Assembly (NCBI GenBank): GCA_963806935.1
Contig: CAWEAT010000020.1
Location: 45,088 to 109,087, forward strand
Direction of reading: 5' to 3'
Length of the DNA stretch: 64,000 bases
Source: Roseiarcus sp963806935
Lineage (GTDB): Bacteria > Pseudomonadota > Alphaproteobacteria > Rhizobiales > Beijerinckiaceae
Positions 27,314-36,536 of this stretch are shown in pieces. Positions within the stretch are counted from its first letter, which is position 1, and each line of letters opens with the position of its first letter. The translations under genes and the position numbers were made by a program. The notes below the pieces were generated by a model, which saw only the letters and a program-made list of their open reading frames with translations, had not been told where the DNA came from and ran no database searches.

Positions 27314-27985
27314 TGAGCATGTCCTCGTTCATCGCGCAACTGATTCGAGACGAGGACGGCGGTCCACTGGTCGAGGTCGCGATCATCCTCCCGATCCTGA
27401 TCACATTTCTTTTCGGGGGCGTCGATTTCATGAATGCTCTCTACCAGTGGAACGCCGCAGCCAAGGCTGCCGAGATCGGCGCGCGCATTGCGGCGGTATC
27501 GGATCCAGTAGCGTCCGGCCTCAATTCCATTCCAGACAATGTGCTGAGTTCGAGCGTCGCGTCGGGAAGCCCGATGCCCGATTTCACCGTCTCTTGCGAT
27601 GGCGGCGCGGCGGCCTGCGTTTGCGTGAGCGGCGCTTGCGACGGCATGGGCTCGTATTCGGCGGCAGCCATGGGAACTCATTGTCTACGGGCGAGCCGGA
27701 AAGGAGACTTGCACACCTCCCGCCTCCGAATATTTCGCCGGGATGTGCAATATCTTTCCGCCGATCGCCCCGCAATACGTGACCGTCGTTTATGCGCAGA
27801 CTGGCCTTGGTTACGCCGGCCGGAGCGCGGGACCGGTTCCGACGATTGCGGTTTCGCTCAATGCCGCCTCGTCCAAGACCAAGCTGCCGTTCAAGTTCTT
27901 CTTTCTGCCGTTTGCTTCAATCGATATCCCACAGGTCACAACAACGATAACGGGCGAAGCCTTGTCGGCTTCAGCCGCCAATTAG
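27313..27985 (+). CDS. TadE-like pseudopilin (second copy, one-base frameshift)
   Basis: About 223 residues after correction. N-terminal signature EDGGPLVEVAIILPILITFL then FGGVDFMNALYQW. After SYSAAAM the frame breaks; removing one G of the run at 27672-27674 continues as ELIVYGRAGKETCTPPASEY to FAGMCNIFPPIAPQYVTVVY and a TAA ending at 27985. It resembles the preceding gene in architecture, so the locus has two TadE-like proteins before TadG, a common arrangement. Confidence 0.82.
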
Positions 27986-28013
27986 CGCTGTTCGGAAGAG
28001 GCGCGCTGTCGAG

Positions 28014-29921
28014 ATGGCGGAATGCAACCGGACACTGGGCCTCCGACAAGCAGCGAAGCAGACCGCGGCCCCGCGGGCCATACCGACGAGGGTTAGAGAT
28101 CGCCTGTTACAGCGGGTGTATGCGTTGTGGGGCGATACGAACGGTTTGATGGCGCCCTATGTCGCCGTCATGCTGCCGGTCCTTGTCGGCTTTGCCCTCC
28201 TCGCCCTCGATGCCTCGCGCCGCATGAGCTTGCAGACGCAGATGCAGGCAGCCTCCGACAGCCTAGCGCTCGCCGGCGCTCGCGAACTCAACAAGGGGGT
28301 GGGCGCCGAAGCACGCGCGATCTCCGCAATGGCGAACGCCTATGCATCGACGAAATCGGCCAATACGGTGGTCGGCCTCGGATCGTCACCGACGCTGACC
28401 TACACCTACGCCTTCTATTCCAGTCTTGCCGAAGCGAGCGAGGGGATCGGCGGCGCTGGAGCGACCGGGGATTCCGACGCGAAATACGTGGCTGTCAAAG
28501 TCACGCCGCAGACCTGGGCAACCATTCTTCCGGCGACGTTCTTGGCAGGTGTTCCGACCAGCGCATTCGCGGTCGGCGCCGACGCGGTCGCCGGCTTTGC
28601 GGGAACGAGCGTCTGTTCGGTCACGCCGATCTTCGTCTGCAACCCCTATGAAGCCGGATCGGGATCTATGACCGACGCGCAAGCGACGGCGGCCCTCTAC
28701 ACGGCGCTCGGCAACCCGGCGATTTTGCGGCGCCAGTTCAAGCTTAGCCGAAACGGCGTCGGCCCTGGCCACTTCGGTTTGCTGAACACCGCCGACGGCT
28801 GCGCGGACTCCGCTTGCGTGGCCGCTAACATCGCAGGCGTGAGCGGCGCCTGTTACAGCGATGCCGGCGTCAGCCTCGCGATTGGCGCCAAGAACCCCGT
28901 CGAGCAATATTTGGACGCCCGGTTTGACATCTATGACCAGGACCCGCCGCTCGCCGTTTCCAGCGCCGACGCTCCCGCGGTCAACGTGCGAAAGGGTTAT
29001 CTTCCGGGACATAAGTCGAACGCGGTCAACTGGTGCAGCGCCGCCCCGGCCAGCGCCTCAACCGAATATTACACGTACCCATCAGACAGAACCGTTGGCA
29101 CGGTCACCCAGAATTCAACCATCTTGACTGACGTGGAGAGCACAATCGGCGTCACGAGCGGCGAGCCGATCGTCGACGCCGCGGGTTACATTGCGAGCGC
29201 CTCGGACAATCCCGCCACTGTGTCCGGTTCTGCCGGCTCGACGATCACACTCGCCACCCAGGCGAGCGGGACCGAAGCAGGAGATGGCCTGACAGTTGAA
29301 TGGACGACCAGCGGATTGCCGGAGGACATCTCGTTTCCGAACCTTGGCGGCGCCGAGGGCAATGGCGAGTGGGATTGCGCCAACTATTGGGCCATCAATC
29401 ATCCGCGCGGCCCGCCAGCCGCCGCCGTAGGGACTGCGCTTGGCGGCGTGTGCGGAACCCCGGAGCAGACAACGGTAAGCCGCTACCAAGTCTACCGATA
29501 CGAAATCGACGTGGGAGCAGGCGCGGGGGGCATCGCCGACTGGTCGGGACGAAACGGCTGGGCGAGCAACGGCCAGTCAGACCTGCAAGGCGCCACGGCC
29601 CCGCCCGGTGAGTTCCAGACCGAGAGCGGCGCCCCGTTTTGCGCCAAGGCGAGCGGCGTCGCCGGCGTCGACACCACGACAGGGGGGGTCGATCGCCGCA
29701 ATCTGATCGCGCCAATCATCAATTGCCTTGCTCAAACCGCTCTCGGGAATATCGCCGGAGCCGGCGTGTCTTCGAAGACGCCGGTGGCGGCGTTCGGCAG
29801 GTTTTTCATGACCCAGCCTTACAGCGCACTTAAGGATGGCAATATCTATGGCGAAATCACCGGGTTGGTGAGTTCGGCCGATAACGTCAAGATCTTCAAT
29901 CTCGTCCAGCTCTACCGTTAG
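28014..29921 (+). CDS. tadG: TadG-like pilus protein
   Basis: 635 residues. The N-terminal Tad helix is LMAPYVAVMLPVLVGFALLA then LDASRRMSLQTQMQAASDSL, the Tad/TadG N-terminal signature, followed by a large cell-exterior region of about 550 residues with several Cys pairs (VCSVTPIFVC, DGCADSAC, WDCANYW). No von Willebrand MIDAS motif DxSxS is obvious. TadG is a minor pseudopilin-like partner of the two TadE proteins. The region is otherwise unlike known domains. Confidence 0.85.
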   Translation: MAECNRTLGLRQAAKQTAAPRAIPTRVRDRLLQRVYALWGDTNGLMAPYVAVMLPVLVGFALLALDASRRMSLQTQMQAASDSLALAGARELNKGVGAEARAISAMANAYASTKSANTVVGLGSSPTLTYTYAFYSSLAEASEGIGGAGATGDSDAKYVAVKVTPQTWATILPATFLAGVPTSAFAVGADAVAGFAGTSVCSVTPIFVCNPYEAGSGSMTDAQATAALYTALGNPAILRRQFKLSRNGVGPGHFGLLNTADGCADSACVAANIAGVSGACYSDAGVSLAIGAKNPVEQYLDARFDIYDQDPPLAVSSADAPAVNVRKGYLPGHKSNAVNWCSAAPASASTEYYTYPSDRTVGTVTQNSTILTDVESTIGVTSGEPIVDAAGYIASASDNPATVSGSAGSTITLATQASGTEAGDGLTVEWTTSGLPEDISFPNLGGAEGNGEWDCANYWAINHPRGPPAAAVGTALGGVCGTPEQTTVSRYQVYRYEIDVGAGAGGIADWSGRNGWASNGQSDLQGATAPPGEFQTESGAPFCAKASGVAGVDTTTGGVDRRNLIAPIINCLAQTALGNIAGAGVSSKTPVAAFGRFFMTQPYSALKDGNIYGEITGLVSSADNVKIFNLVQLYR

Positions 29922-29945
29922 CTGAAATTGATCGGAAAGGAGCTC

Positions 29946-30092
29946 ATGCCTGACGCGGCCGACCGAGAACCAGGCAATTCAATCGTCCCCGTAATCCGCG
30001 GCTTCCTTCCCCGCGGCCCGCTCGATCGCATTTGTCCGATTCGTCGTTTCGTCATCGGGCGTGGCGCCCGGATTTCGGCGGTGAGTCGATGA
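29946..30092 (+). CDS. Candidate 48-residue ORF coupled to cpaE
   Basis: Short ORF MPDAADREPGNSIVPVIRGF through RRFVIGRGARISAVSR. GGAAAGGAG ends 4 bases before ATG 29946, the best Shine-Dalgarno sequence in the area, and the TGA overlaps the cpaE ATG (30089) as ATGA. It is basic and has no recognised family. It may be a real small protein or a translated leader that couples cpaE to tadG. Confidence 0.45.
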   Translation: MPDAADREPGNSIVPVIRGFLPRGPLDRICPIRRFVIGRGARISAVSR

Positions 30093-31240
30093 CGATTTAC
30101 CTGATGCAAGGAGACGACAACGGCAGAGCCGACGAGATCGAGGGGAAACTCAAATCGGCGATCCCCGACCTCAGGCGGGTTTCCAGCCTTGAAGACATCG
30201 ATGAAACAACGATCGATGGCGTGGAACGCTCCGCGGTTGTCCTGATCACAGCGCCCGAGATTGCAAACGTCCCCGATCTGATCGACGTCGTCAGCCGGCG
30301 CCCACGAAACATATTCTTCATTGTCATTGGCGGCGACATTTCCGCCCGCGATTACAAGCGGCTCGTTCAGACGGGAAACGCCGACTGGGTGCCCGAAGCC
30401 GGACTCCCACAGGAAATTCTCGAAATAGTCAGGCGCGTGGGAGCGCCTGCACGAAGCGATCCCGCGGTTGAATCGCCGGTCGTTGTCTCGTTTGTTCCCA
30501 GCGCGGGGGGAGTCGGCAATTCGACGCTTGCGATCGAAACCGCCATCCATCTTGTGAGGGGCAAGTCGACAAAAGACGCCAAGGTGGCCCTCGTCGATCT
30601 TGACTTCCAGTCCAGCCACGTCTGCGACTACCTCGATATCGCGCCCAAGTTTCAGCTGGACGAGATCGTCGCTGCGCCGGGGCGTCTGGACGATCAGTTG
30701 CTGAGCGCCTTCATCAGCCGCCATCCAAGCGGGCTCGACGTCTTTGCCGCGAGCCGCAACCGATTTCGTACTCGCGATCTCGAGGTCGAGGCCCTGTCCG
30801 CATTGTTCGATCGCATGGCGGATCGGTACGCTTACATCGTCGTCGACCTGCCGCTTTCGGTGCATTCGTGGACAATTCCGCTGCTCGCGGCGTCGAAGGG
30901 AATTCTCGTCAGCGGACTCAATACGATTCCTGGCTTGCGGCAAATCGAGGAGACGCTTCGCGCCTTGCGCGCGGAGGCGTCGATCACCGCCGACAAGCGA
31001 GCCGTGGTCAACCGATGCGACTTTGGCCTCCTGGGCAAGGTGGCGCGGGCCGATCACGTTGCGCGGATTCTTGGCGACGAAAAGCGCCTGTTTGTGAGAA
31101 ACAGCCGCGTCGCGCTTGAGTGCGTGAACCTCGGCACGCCAATGACCATCGCCTATCCGTCGGACAAGGCGGTCAAGGACATTGCAGCAATTGCGGATTA
31201 TTGCGTGGCGCTGAAATCCGCCGCGCCAAGGCGACTTTAG
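30089..31240 (+). CDS. cpaE: CpaE/TadZ, MinD-like pilus localisation ATPase
   Basis: 383 residues. Residues 1-130 form a receiver-like domain (IYLMQGDDNGRADEIEGKL); the rest is a MinD/ParA-like fold with VALVDLDFQSSHVCDYLDI and the late motif YIVVDLPLSVHSWTIPLL. The nucleotide loop reads SAGGVGNST, lacking both lysines of the classic deviant Walker A KGGxGKS(T), so ATP hydrolysis is doubtful. CpaE/TadZ places the pilus machine at the pole. ATG 30089 chosen for the ATGA overlap with the small ORF. Confidence 0.9.
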   Translation: MTIYLMQGDDNGRADEIEGKLKSAIPDLRRVSSLEDIDETTIDGVERSAVVLITAPEIANVPDLIDVVSRRPRNIFFIVIGGDISARDYKRLVQTGNADWVPEAGLPQEILEIVRRVGAPARSDPAVESPVVVSFVPSAGGVGNSTLAIETAIHLVRGKSTKDAKVALVDLDFQSSHVCDYLDIAPKFQLDEIVAAPGRLDDQLLSAFISRHPSGLDVFAASRNRFRTRDLEVEALSALFDRMADRYAYIVVDLPLSVHSWTIPLLAASKGILVSGLNTIPGLRQIEETLRALRAEASITADKRAVVNRCDFGLLGKVARADHVARILGDEKRLFVRNSRVALECVNLGTPMTIAYPSDKAVKDIAAIADYCVALKSAAPRRL

Positions 31241-31275
31241 GCGTCTGCGCTGCCTCGGCGACGGTTTTCGGTGAT

Positions 31276-32685
31276 ATGTCAGTTGATCGGAAAATGGCCA
31301 TGGGATTTCTCAGCAGCAAGAACGGCGGCGAAAGCGATCGGGAAGTCCGGGATGCGCGTCCGGAGGCGCCGCCGGCGCAGAAGGACGACTTTTATGCCGA
31401 TTTGATCGCGCGCCGGCCAGGACTGCTCGACGAGAAACTCAAGTTGCACGAACGCATCATCGACGAGTTCAATCTGACAGCGCTGGAAAAGATGCCGCCC
31501 GAGGAACTGGCGAAACAGGTTCGAACCTATGTCGCCGAACATGTTCGACGCGAGAGCCTGTCCCTCAATCAAAAGGAGCTCGAGATTTTCGCCAGTGAGA
31601 TCATCGCCGAGATGACCGGCTATGGTCCTATCGAACCCTTGCTGAAGGACCCTACGGTCACCGACATTCTCATCAACACCCACAAGCGTTGCTACGTCGA
31701 ACGCTTCGGCCAGCTGCAAGAAACCAAGGTCCATTTTAAGGACGAAGCGCACCTCCTGCGCATCGTCAACCGGATCGTCTCGGCGATCGGGCGTCGGGTC
31801 GATGAATCCTCGCCCATGGTCGACGCTCGTTTGCGGGACGGCTCGCGCGTCAATGTCGCGGTCCGGCCGATCGCAGTCGATGGCCCGCTGATTTCGATTC
31901 GAAAATTCGCCGAGCGCACCCTTGACATGGACCGGTTGATCGAGGTCGGGACCTTGCGGCCAGCGATCGCGGAGGTTCTTGCGGCTGCGGTCGCCGGCAA
32001 GGTTTCGACGATCATCGCCGGCGGCACCGGCAGCGGCAAGACGACGATGCTCAACGCGCTGTCCAATTTCATTCCCAACCGCGAGCGCCTCATCACGATC
32101 GAGGATGCGGCGGAGCTGCAGCTCCAGCAGCCCCACGTCGGCCGCTTGGAGACCCGGCCGGCCAACATCGAAGGCAAGGGCGAGGTCCGGCAACGCGACC
32201 TTGTTCGCAACGCGCTGAGAATGCGGCCCGATCGCATCATCGTCGGCGAGTGTCGCGGCGAAGAGGCGTTCGACATGCTGCAGGCGATGAACACGGGTCA
32301 CGAAGGTTCGATGACGACCATTCACGCCAACTCCCCTCGCGACGCGCTAAAGCGGCTCGAGCAAATGGTCGGCATGGCGGGAACGCCAATGACCCTGAAC
32401 GCCATCCGCAGCCAGATCGCCTCCGCGATAACCCTCGTGATCCAGGTGCAGAGACTTCCCGACGGCGCCCGCCGTTTGACCAGCGTGAGCGAGATCACCG
32501 GCATGGAGGGCGAAGTCATCCAGATGCACGAGATCTTCAAGTTCGTGAAGGATTTCACGGACGGCGCGGGAACGCTACATGGAAGTTTCAAGGCGACGGG
32601 GCTACGGCCGCGCTTTCTTTCCGACCTCAAGGCGTATGGGATCGAGGTCGCGACGAGCTGCTTCGACCCGGCGCGGAACTTGTGA
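31276..32685 (+). CDS. cpaF: CpaF/TadA pilus ATPase
   Basis: 469 residues, the secretion-type ATPase that drives Flp pilus assembly. Walker A is IIAGGTGSGKTTMLNALSNF, followed by the Asp box ITIEDAAELQL, Walker B RPDRIIVGECRGEEAFDMLQ and the His box GHEGSMTTIHANSPRDAL. The N-terminal domain includes MTGYGPIEPLLKDPTVTDIL. Start is ATG 31276; ATG 31294 or 31300 (MGFLSSK) are possible. It follows cpaE directly. Confidence 0.95.
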   Translation: MSVDRKMAMGFLSSKNGGESDREVRDARPEAPPAQKDDFYADLIARRPGLLDEKLKLHERIIDEFNLTALEKMPPEELAKQVRTYVAEHVRRESLSLNQKELEIFASEIIAEMTGYGPIEPLLKDPTVTDILINTHKRCYVERFGQLQETKVHFKDEAHLLRIVNRIVSAIGRRVDESSPMVDARLRDGSRVNVAVRPIAVDGPLISIRKFAERTLDMDRLIEVGTLRPAIAEVLAAAVAGKVSTIIAGGTGSGKTTMLNALSNFIPNRERLITIEDAAELQLQQPHVGRLETRPANIEGKGEVRQRDLVRNALRMRPDRIIVGECRGEEAFDMLQAMNTGHEGSMTTIHANSPRDALKRLEQMVGMAGTPMTLNAIRSQIASAITLVIQVQRLPDGARRLTSVSEITGMEGEVIQMHEIFKFVKDFTDGAGTLHGSFKATGLRPRFLSDLKAYGIEVATSCFDPARNL

Positions 32686-32694
32686 GTCGGAACG

Positions 32695-33636
32695 ATGAGC
32701 GATCTCTGGATCATCTTTGGCGTCGTGTTCGCTGCGGTCATCTTCGCGGTCCACGCTCTCTACTGGCTGATTGCCGGCGCTCAGCGCCGCGGCGCGACCC
32801 TCAAGCGGCGACTGGCGTTGAGCGCTGGGCGCGCGGCGAGCGAGCCCGTCGACATTCTCCGCCAGGAGCGTGGACTTGCAAATTTCGATCACCCGAGGCT
32901 CGCCAGGCTGAACGAATTCCTGGCCCAGACGGGCGTGAAAATTTCTCTGTTCACGCTCGGTCTCTGGACGGCCTCGCTTGGGGCCGCAGTCGCTTTGGCG
33001 CTATCGCCGTTCCTGTCCCATCCGGGGGCCGCCACCGGCGTGGTTGTGGGACCCCTGGCTGTCGTCCTTTACTTATCGATCGTTCGCCGAAGGCGGATCG
33101 ATCGCTTCACTGCCCAGTTGCCTGACGCGTTGAGCATTATCGTGCGCAGCCTGCGGATCGGCCATCCATTTGTGAGCGCGATCGGCCTCGCCGCCAGAGA
33201 AATGCGCGACCCAATCGCGGGTGAGTTGGCCATGACGGCCGAGGAAATTGGGTTCGGCCAGGACGTAACGACGGCCGTCGTCAACATGCATCGCCGGGTC
33301 GGCCAGGATGATTTGCTGTTCCTGGTCACCGCTGTGAGCGTGCAAAGCCAGACCGGCGGCAACCTCGCCGAGGTGCTCGCCCGGCTCGCGACCCTCATGC
33401 GTCAGCGCAGCACCCTCGAGCTCAAAGTCAAGGCATTGAGCGCCGAAGGCCGACTATCGGCCTGGTTTCTCACCGCCATGCCGTTTTTGCTTTATGGCGC
33501 CATTCGACTGCTTTCCAGGGATTATTTTGGCGAGTTGGCCGAGAGCCCGATCCTTGTTCCCGCTCTGGTTTACGCGTCGATATCGCTGGTTGCCTCCAAC
33601 CTTATCATCTACCGAATGGTAAATTTCAAAATCTAG
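32695..33636 (+). CDS. tadB: TadB inner-membrane pilus platform protein
   Basis: 313 residues with a T2SS GspF-like domain: FTAQLPDALSIIVRSLRIGH then PFVSAIGLAAREMRDPIAGE, and QSQTGGNLAEVLARLATLMR. Four membrane segments, two N-terminal and two C-terminal, as is usual. TadB and TadC form the platform for the CpaF ATPase. Starts 9 bases after the cpaF stop. Confidence 0.94.
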   Translation: MSDLWIIFGVVFAAVIFAVHALYWLIAGAQRRGATLKRRLALSAGRAASEPVDILRQERGLANFDHPRLARLNEFLAQTGVKISLFTLGLWTASLGAAVALALSPFLSHPGAATGVVVGPLAVVLYLSIVRRRRIDRFTAQLPDALSIIVRSLRIGHPFVSAIGLAAREMRDPIAGELAMTAEEIGFGQDVTTAVVNMHRRVGQDDLLFLVTAVSVQSQTGGNLAEVLARLATLMRQRSTLELKVKALSAEGRLSAWFLTAMPFLLYGAIRLLSRDYFGELAESPILVPALVYASISLVASNLIIYRMVNFKI

Positions 33637-33645
33637 GCCGGCCAC

Positions 33646-34569
33646 ATGGACCTTTTACTTGTTGCATTCGCCTCGGCCGCATTCATGGCGGTTGCCGGGA
33701 TTGCTTTCGCCGTCGGTCAGCTGGTCACGAGCCGCAATCGGCTGCAGCGACGGCTGCCCGCTGTCGGCGCGAGGATCACGGAAGCCCTGACGGGCGCCTC
33801 CGGCGACGGCATCGGCGCCTTGGTCGCGCAGCACTTTACCGAAGACCGTTTTCGAATTGGACAGGGATTCAGGCAAGAGTTGCGATTGAAATTGGTGCGC
33901 GCGGGATATTTCAGCCCGGACGCTGTCCGCTTCTACGTCTTTGCCCGCGTATGCGCCGCGATTGTGACGCCGTCGATTGTGCTGTTGGCTTCCGCGTTGC
34001 TCCTGCCAAATCTTTCGACGCTCGAGTTCGTGCTGGTCGCCGCGGCGTCGGCGGGAGTCGGAGTGCTCGGACCCGACGCCTATCTCGCTCATCGCCAGTC
34101 CAAGCAGATCGGGGAGTACCGCCTCAATTTCCCGGACCTCCTGGACCTGCTGACCGTTTGCGTGACCGCAGGCCTGACTGTGGAGGCCTCGTTCGAGCGA
34201 ATTCGGGACCGCCTGGGCAAACGAAGCCGGGCGCTTGGCCGCAATATCGAGATGATGGGGGCCGAAATGCGCGCCGGTAGAAGCTCTGTCGACGCCCTGG
34301 CCTCGTTCGCGGACCGGCTCGGCTTGGACGAGGCCTCGTCCTTCGTCGCCGTGCTGCGGCATTCTGTAGAGCTCGGCGGCGACGTCGCGACGACGCTGCG
34401 TGAATTCAGCGAAGACATGCGTGCCAGGAGAATGTTGCTGGCTGAAAAGAAGGCAAATGAACTGCCGGTTAAAATGGTTATTCCGCTGGCGCTGGGTATT
34501 TTCCCGGTAATCTTGATGATTGTTCTTCTCCCTGTTATTCTCAAACTGCTGCGACTTATGGTCCCTTAG
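33646..34569 (+). CDS. tadC: TadC inner-membrane pilus platform protein
   Basis: 307 residues with the same GspF-like domain: LNFPDLLDLLTVCVTAGLTV then EASFERIRDRLGKRS, and LGGDVATTLREFSEDMRARR followed by LLAEKKANELPVKMVIPLAL. Membrane helices at both ends. Starts 9 bases after tadB. The 295 bases after its stop contain no clear gene. Confidence 0.94.
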   Translation: MDLLLVAFASAAFMAVAGIAFAVGQLVTSRNRLQRRLPAVGARITEALTGASGDGIGALVAQHFTEDRFRIGQGFRQELRLKLVRAGYFSPDAVRFYVFARVCAAIVTPSIVLLASALLLPNLSTLEFVLVAAASAGVGVLGPDAYLAHRQSKQIGEYRLNFPDLLDLLTVCVTAGLTVEASFERIRDRLGKRSRALGRNIEMMGAEMRAGRSSVDALASFADRLGLDEASSFVAVLRHSVELGGDVATTLREFSEDMRARRMLLAEKKANELPVKMVIPLALGIFPVILMIVLLPVILKLLRLMVP

Positions 34570-34864
34570 GAAACGGCCGCGCGTAGGAGGTCGTGACGTA
34601 GTCAAAAGCCCGCCGCATGCACCTTGCCCATTCGCGGATGGGAGGCGGCGACACGAGATTCCTGCGGCGAGCGGAAGGCGGCAGGGCTTGTTTGGTTTTT
34701 TCCGCCTGACCCATTGAAACGTCCCAATTCGCACGAATAAGTCCGAGCACGATGTTGGTTGGGCTGGGTCCGGCTTGAGCGATTCTGACGCCGGCGGTTG
34801 CCGGCGCATCGATTCGGACCGGACCGGCGAAAAAAGCCGGAATGAGGATAAACTCGTCACCAGT

Positions 34865-35446
34865 ATGCAGGGATCGAAGAGTGCAGATTGTGTCCGCGTC
34901 GGCTTCGGGTCCGTGCGTCGATTGATCCTGTTGATATTCCTGGCGCTGCTGGCCGCCGGGTGCGACCAGACTGGGCTGACGCCGACGCCGGTCCCCAATC
35001 CGGCCACTGGTCAGAACCCGGGCGACGTCAAGTATTATCCCTCGGATCAGCCGGCGAGACTCGGCATCCAGCGTTTTTATGAGGGCAATTTTGGCCTATC
35101 GCAGCAGTATTTCCAGGACGCGGTTGAAAAGTCGCCAAACGACGTGACCGCATGGATCGGATTGGCGGCGAGTTACGACCGACTGGGGCGATTCGACCTC
35201 GCGGATCAAGCCTACGCAGCCGCGGCCAAGCTCGAGGGCGTGACCGTCAGGCTTCTGAACAACGAAGGCTACTCCTACATGCTGCGCGGCGACCTCAAAG
35301 CCGCGCGCGCCAAGTTTCAGTCGGCGCTGAGGCTCGACCCGAACAATCAGACAACGCTCAACAACATAAAGCTGCTCAATGACAGCACCAAGTTCATTGA
35401 GCGCTCTGCGAACGGTGAACCGTGCGGAAGCGTCGACTGCCAGTGA
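34865..35446 (+). CDS. tadD: TadD-like TPR lipoprotein
   Basis: 193 residues from ATG 34865; in-frame starts further upstream (34775) give an unlikely leader. Lipobox LLAAGCDQ after the hydrophobic stretch LILLIFLALL. TPR repeats follow: RFYEGNFGLSQQYFQDAVEK, IGLAASYDRLGRFDLADQAY and EGYSYMLRGDLKAARAKFQS. TadD is the periplasmic pilotin-like partner of the secretin. It is the last plus-strand gene of the pilus locus and converges on the next gene. Confidence 0.88.
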   Translation: MQGSKSADCVRVGFGSVRRLILLIFLALLAAGCDQTGLTPTPVPNPATGQNPGDVKYYPSDQPARLGIQRFYEGNFGLSQQYFQDAVEKSPNDVTAWIGLAASYDRLGRFDLADQAYAAAAKLEGVTVRLLNNEGYSYMLRGDLKAARAKFQSALRLDPNNQTTLNNIKLLNDSTKFIERSANGEPCGSVDCQ

Positions 35447-35471
35447 CCCGAGTTAGTTCAGAAATATCCGT

Positions 35472-36095
35472 TCACTGAGGAGGGGGTACGAGGAGTTGAC
35501 CGTTGTCTCCCGACATGCCGGGCGCCGGTCCGTTATCTCCAGGCAAGGGCGCCGGACCGTTATCTCCGGGCATGTTGGGCGCGAGGGCTTGTTCTCCAGG
35601 CGCGCCGGGCGACAACGCTTGTTCCTTGGTCGGTATTTCCTCGAAATGTTCGCAGCCTAGCGATCCGCAATGATACGAGGAAAAGGCCCCCAGGGTGGGA
35701 TGATCATAGACGACGACCCGGTCCGTCGTGCTCTGCCGGACCACGACGACATCGACGCTGCTGATTACGCTGCCATGATCGTCAAGAAAATCGACATTCG
35801 TCCGCCCCAAATGCTGGGGAATAAGGACCGCGCTCTTGTCGGTCCGCAGGACGAGATCGACAATTTCGGGATTTGTAATGGAAATCTTTCCAAACGGCCG
35901 CTCACTATGAATTGTCGTAGAGTATCCTTGGGTAAGGACAATTGGTTGTTTGGACGGCTGTTCAATCGTCAGCGGCGAGACCTCATTGGCGAAGCTTCCC
36001 GACGCCGCAAAGAGAAAAGCGGCAAAAGACAACGCAGCATATACTGATTGCACATTTTGTCGCCGGCGATCGCCCTGCGACCGTTGCTTGATCAT
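35472..36095 (-). CDS. Periplasmic protein with a pilus-formation N-terminal domain and C-terminal repeats
   Basis: 207 residues from ATG 36095. Signal peptide SVYAALSFAAFLFAASGSFA, then a domain like the N-terminus of CpaC (IVLTQGYSTTIHSERPFGKI, SITNPEIVDLVLRTDKSAVL, IPQHLGRTNVDFLD). The last 45 residues are Gly/Pro-rich tandem repeats with GDNGPAPLPGDNGPAPGMSG. A stand-alone secretin N-terminal domain at the end of the pilus locus suggests an accessory to the secretin. An in-frame start at 36206 is possible. Confidence 0.8.
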   Translation of the reverse strand: MIKQRSQGDRRRQNVQSVYAALSFAAFLFAASGSFANEVSPLTIEQPSKQPIVLTQGYSTTIHSERPFGKISITNPEIVDLVLRTDKSAVLIPQHLGRTNVDFLDDHGSVISSVDVVVVRQSTTDRVVVYDHPTLGAFSSYHCGSLGCEHFEEIPTKEQALSPGAPGEQALAPNMPGDNGPAPLPGDNGPAPGMSGDNGQLLVPPPQ

Positions 36096-36202
36096 TACAT
36101 TGTCCCACCGTCGATTGATCGGGCCGTCCATAGTGGCATGATCGCCGTCGATTGCAACCCGCGCTGCACCGACCGGCGCGCCGCCAAAGTCCGTTGACGG
36201 GA

Positions 36203-36478
36203 TCAATTCATCCCGAGCGCGGCCAGATAGAGGTCGAGAATTGTCTCCTCTTCGATTCGGCTGTCGCGGTCCTGCTTCCGGATCGAGACGATTTTTCGCA
36301 TGATCTTGACGTCGAAGCCGTTGGCTTTGGCCTCGCCGTAGACGTCCTTGATGTCGCCCGTGAGCGCCTTCTTCTCCTCTTCGAGCCGCTCGATCCGCTC
36401 GACGAACGCGCGCAGGTGGCCGGCGTTGACCTCGCTTGTCCCGGTCTTTGTCGTCTCGTTTGTTTTCGCCATATCCAT
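36203..36478 (-). CDS. gapR: GapR-like DUF2312 DNA-binding protein
   Basis: 91 residues with the full DUF2312 coiled-coil helix: HLRAFVERIERLEEEKKALT then GDIKDVYGEAKANGFDVKIM and RKIVSIRKQD. In Caulobacter GapR encircles overtwisted DNA ahead of replication forks and helps topoisomerases; the basic residues of that core are conserved here. It is an essential alphaproteobacterial nucleoid protein. The open frame of the next gene overlaps it slightly if a distal start is used. Confidence 0.93.
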   Translation of the reverse strand: MDMAKTNETTKTGTSEVNAGHLRAFVERIERLEEEKKALTGDIKDVYGEAKANGFDVKIMRKIVSIRKQDRDSRIEEETILDLYLAALGMN

Positions 36479-36536
36479 TCCAAAGGTCTCGCGCGTTTGC
36501 TGGGTGGTGACGGATCGCGCCGAACGTCGGTGCGCG

